Positions 62,075 through 64,000 of a stretch of 64,000 bases of DNA are shown piece after piece (the stretch's first letter is position 1; each line of letters starts with the position of its first letter). The translations under genes and the position numbers were made by a program. Source of the stretch: Pseudomonas putida. GTDB lineage: Bacteria; Pseudomonadota; Gammaproteobacteria; Pseudomonadales; Pseudomonadaceae. The notes under the pieces were generated by a model. It worked only from the letters and a program-made list of their open reading frames with translations, searched no databases and was not told the DNA's origin. The stretch covers positions 2,774,501 to 2,838,500 of the forward strand of contig NZ_CP016634.1 of the NCBI RefSeq assembly GCF_002741075.1. The letters are read 5' to 3'.

Positions 62075-63622
62075 ATGCCCCGTAAAACCTGGCGCGCTGC
62101 GCTCGCTGCCTATGCCAGCCCGTCGACCTTGGTGCTCTTGTTGCTCGGTTTCGCCGCCGGCCTGCCCTACATGCTGGTGTTCTCGACATTGTCGGTCTGG
62201 CTCCGTGAGGCTGGCGTTGCCCGCGAAACCATCGGCTACGCCAGCCTGATCGGCCTGGCCTACGCGTTCAAATGGGTCTGGTCGCCCTTGCTCGACCAAT
62301 GGCGCCTGCCGGTGCTCGGCGCCCTGGGCCGTCGCCGCTCCTGGTTGCTGCTGTCGCAGATGCTGGTGGTGATCGGTCTGATCGGCATGGGCCTGTGCGA
62401 CCCGCAAAAACACCTTTCCTGGCTGATTGCCCTGGCCGTGCTGGTGGCGTTCGCCTCGGCCACGCAGGACATCGCCGTCGACGCCTACCGCCTGGAAATC
62501 GCCGACGACCAGCGTCAGGCCGCCCTCGCCGCCAGCTACATGGCCGGTTACCGGGTCGCCGCCCTGCTCGCCACCGCCGGCGCCCTGTTCTTCGCCGAAT
62601 GGTTCGGCTCCACCGGCTTTAGCTACCTGCACCAGGCCTGGACCGGCACTTACGTGCTGTTCGGTGTGTTGATGCTGCCGGCCGTGTTCACCACGCTGGT
62701 GATGCGCGAACCACCGGTGCCCATGCGCACCCAACTGTCGGCGGCGCGCTATGGACTTGTGCACCAACTGGCCTCGGTGTTCGTGCTGATCATCCTGCTG
62801 GTATCGGTACCGGCGAGCTTCACCCAGATGTTCAACACGGGATGGTCCACGGTGATCTCCGGCGACGCAACGATACTCGACCTGCTGCTCGAGGACCGTG
62901 CCTTCCTGCGTCTGATTCTTTACGTACTGCTGACCTGGGCCTGCTTGTCGTCCCTGGGCCGTCGGGGCCTGGCGCCCGTGCTGACGCCGGTCAACGACTT
63001 CATCCTGCGCTATCGCTGGCAGGCGCTGCTGCTGCTGGGCCTGATCGCCACCTATCGCATGTCGGACACCGTGATGGGCGTAATGGCCAACGTGTTCTAC
63101 ATCGACCAGGGCTTCACCAAGGACCAGATCGCCAGTGTCAGCAAGATCTTCGGTTTGATCATGACCCTGGTCGGCGCGGGTATCGGCGGCCTGTTGATCG
63201 TGCGTTTCGGCATCCTGCCGATCCTGTTCATCGGCGGTGCGGCGTCGGCGGCGACCAACATTCTATTCCTGATGCTGGCCGACATGGGCCCGAACCTGGA
63301 GATGCTGGTGGTCACCATCTCTCTGGACAACTTCAGCTCGGGTCTTGCCACCTCGGCCTTCGTCGCCTATCTGTCGAGCCTGACCAACCTGAAGTTCTCG
63401 GCGACTCAGTACGCCTTGCTGAGCTCCATCATGCTGTTGTTGCCACGCCTGATCGGTGGCTATTCAGGCGTGCTGGTGGAGAAGTTCGGCTACCACGATT
63501 TCTTCCTGATCACTGCCCTGCTTGGCGTGCCGACCCTGATCCTGATTGCCTTGCATTGGCATCAGGAAGCCGGCCGCGGCAAGCAGGCGCCCGTGGAAGA
63601 CTCCGCGGCCGAGCGGCCGTGA
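62075..63622 (+). CDS. ampG: AmpG-type muropeptide permease
   Basis: The 515-residue inner-membrane protein has 12-14 helices of the AmpG branch of MFS. AmpG imports GlcNAc-anhydromuropeptides for wall recycling and beta-lactamase control. It opens YASPSTLVLLLLGFAAGLPY with GYASLIGLAYAFKWVWSPLL, QDIAVDAYRLEIADDQR and GTYVLFGVLM. It is 43 bp after the ATL gene and could be co-transcribed. PAO1 AmpG is longer (about 594), so the C-terminus here is shorter. Confidence 0.88.
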   Translation: MPRKTWRAALAAYASPSTLVLLLLGFAAGLPYMLVFSTLSVWLREAGVARETIGYASLIGLAYAFKWVWSPLLDQWRLPVLGALGRRRSWLLLSQMLVVIGLIGMGLCDPQKHLSWLIALAVLVAFASATQDIAVDAYRLEIADDQRQAALAASYMAGYRVAALLATAGALFFAEWFGSTGFSYLHQAWTGTYVLFGVLMLPAVFTTLVMREPPVPMRTQLSAARYGLVHQLASVFVLIILLVSVPASFTQMFNTGWSTVISGDATILDLLLEDRAFLRLILYVLLTWACLSSLGRRGLAPVLTPVNDFILRYRWQALLLLGLIATYRMSDTVMGVMANVFYIDQGFTKDQIASVSKIFGLIMTLVGAGIGGLLIVRFGILPILFIGGAASAATNILFLMLADMGPNLEMLVVTISLDNFSSGLATSAFVAYLSSLTNLKFSATQYALLSSIMLLLPRLIGGYSGVLVEKFGYHDFFLITALLGVPTLILIALHWHQEAGRGKQAPVEDSAAERP

Positions 63623-63627
63623 GATAC

Positions 63628-63646
63628 AGGGCCGCTTTGCGGTCCT
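63628..63646. terminator. Hairpin between convergent genes
   Basis: AGGGCCGC-TTT-GCGGTCCT is an 8-bp stem with one G-T pair. It overlaps the stop region of the convergent MFS gene. Confidence 0.45.
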
Positions 63647-64000
63647 AGGCCACGGCCCCTTCGTCCCGACGCCCACCCACCACATACCACAACGGCCACA
63701 GCGCCAGCGCGCCGGCGATACCTGCCCCCAGTGCGAAGTGCACGAGGCTCGCCCCCGCCCCCAGCAGCGCCAGCAGCGCGCCACCGAGCCCCAGCAGGGC
63801 AATGGTGATCATGCCCAACATGGCCGACACCAGCCCCTTGCTCTGCTCGCTGGAGAACAGGGTCATGCGGTACAGCACCGCGTTGGCCACACCCAGGCCC
63901 AGGGCATACAACGACATCCCCGCGACCAGGCTTGTCACCGTCGGCCAAGTCCAGGTTGCCACGACCATCAGGCACAGCCCTGCCAGGTAGGGCCACAGCG
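63645..64000 (-). CDS. MFS transporter, partial (C-terminal part only)
   Basis: The frame runs off the window end on the minus strand, showing the last 118 codons. It has about four hydrophobic helices (SLVAGMSLYALGLGVANAVLY; GMITIALLGLGGALLALLG; FALGAGIAGALALWPLWYVVG), typical of the C-terminal end of a 12-helix MdfA/Bcr-like drug transporter. An MFS gene stands at this place in P. putida KT2440 (from memory). The substrate and start are not visible. Confidence 0.75.
   Translation of the reverse strand, partial: LWPYLAGLCLMVVATWTWPTVTSLVAGMSLYALGLGVANAVLYRMTLFSSEQSKGLVSAMLGMITIALLGLGGALLALLGAGASLVHFALGAGIAGALALWPLWYVVGGRRDEGAVA

Overview
This window looks like chromosomal core sequence from a Pseudomonas of the P. 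putida group. The evidence is high G+C content, P. putida-type REP repeats (TTCGCGGGTAAACCCGC), and near-verbatim PcaK, PcaR, TurA/MvaT, ColRS, BifA and GroESL proteins in typical Pseudomonas gene neighbourhoods. No tRNA, rRNA, CRISPR array, prophage or defence island was seen. The only clear mobile elements are two complete insertion sequences and a short MITE-like repeat.

Layout. (1) 1-2.7 kb: the start of the protocatechuate/4-hydroxybenzoate regulon, with pcaK and its regulator pcaR on the minus strand. Each is preceded by a PcaR box, and a third box at the window edge probably belongs to the next pca gene. A candidate small RNA lies divergent from pcaR. (2) 3-6.6 kb: a small unknown gene, a PiT phosphate transporter, and an IS3-family element sitting between the transporter and its terminator. 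(3) 6.6-14.2 kb: a HerA/DUF853 ATPase, a dCache chemoreceptor (McpG-like), an overlapping three-gene operon (glycosyltransferase, predicted deacetylase, UPF0104 membrane protein) and purU. (4) 14.4-19.1 kb: the xenogeneic silencer turA, a MITE-like repeat, sbcB, a PilZ protein, a small lipoprotein and pykA. (5) 19.2-26 kb: a ferredoxin/reductase fusion protein, class I fumarase, a nitrilase-GNAT pair, a SnoaL-like protein, an IS256-family element and a DJ-1/PfpI protein. (6) 26-32.6 kb: phospholipase D-like, YceI and serine-hydrolase genes, an acyl-CoA-dehydrogenase-like orphan, ornithine lipid synthesis (olsBA) and ACP phosphodiesterase. (7) 32.7-38 kb: a pyeR-pyeM-xenB type operon, a coiled-coil membrane protein, an SDR and a divergent argP/lysE pair. 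(8) 39-47.4 kb: sodB, the c-di-GMP phosphodiesterase bifA, and a periplasmic imelysin / di-heme cytochrome / imelysin / DUF1513 locus thought to be linked to iron. (9) 47.5-56.6 kb: a MexVW-like RND pump and the ColRS envelope-stress system with likely targets (methyltransferase, InaA-like kinase, PAP2 phosphatase) and ColR-box-like sites on both sides. (10) 56.7-64 kb: groESL with a likely heat-shock promoter, fxsA, a HugZ-like protein, a DUF481 outer-membrane protein, an alkyltransferase-like protein, an AmpG-type permease and a truncated MFS gene.

From memory, the order purU-mvaT-sbcB ... pykA ... fumarase ... olsBA ... pyeR-M-xenB ... sodB-bifA-icmP ... mexVW ... colSR ... groELS-fxsA is that of P. 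aeruginosa PAO1 (about PA4307-PA4393). In P. putida KT2440, groEL and pykA carry adjacent locus numbers. This strain therefore seems to keep the ancestral arrangement. The most interesting poorly understood items are the imelysin locus, the glycosyltransferase/deacetylase/UPF0104 operon, the candidate sRNA next to pcaR and the MITE-like repeat. None is shown here to be a wholly new system.
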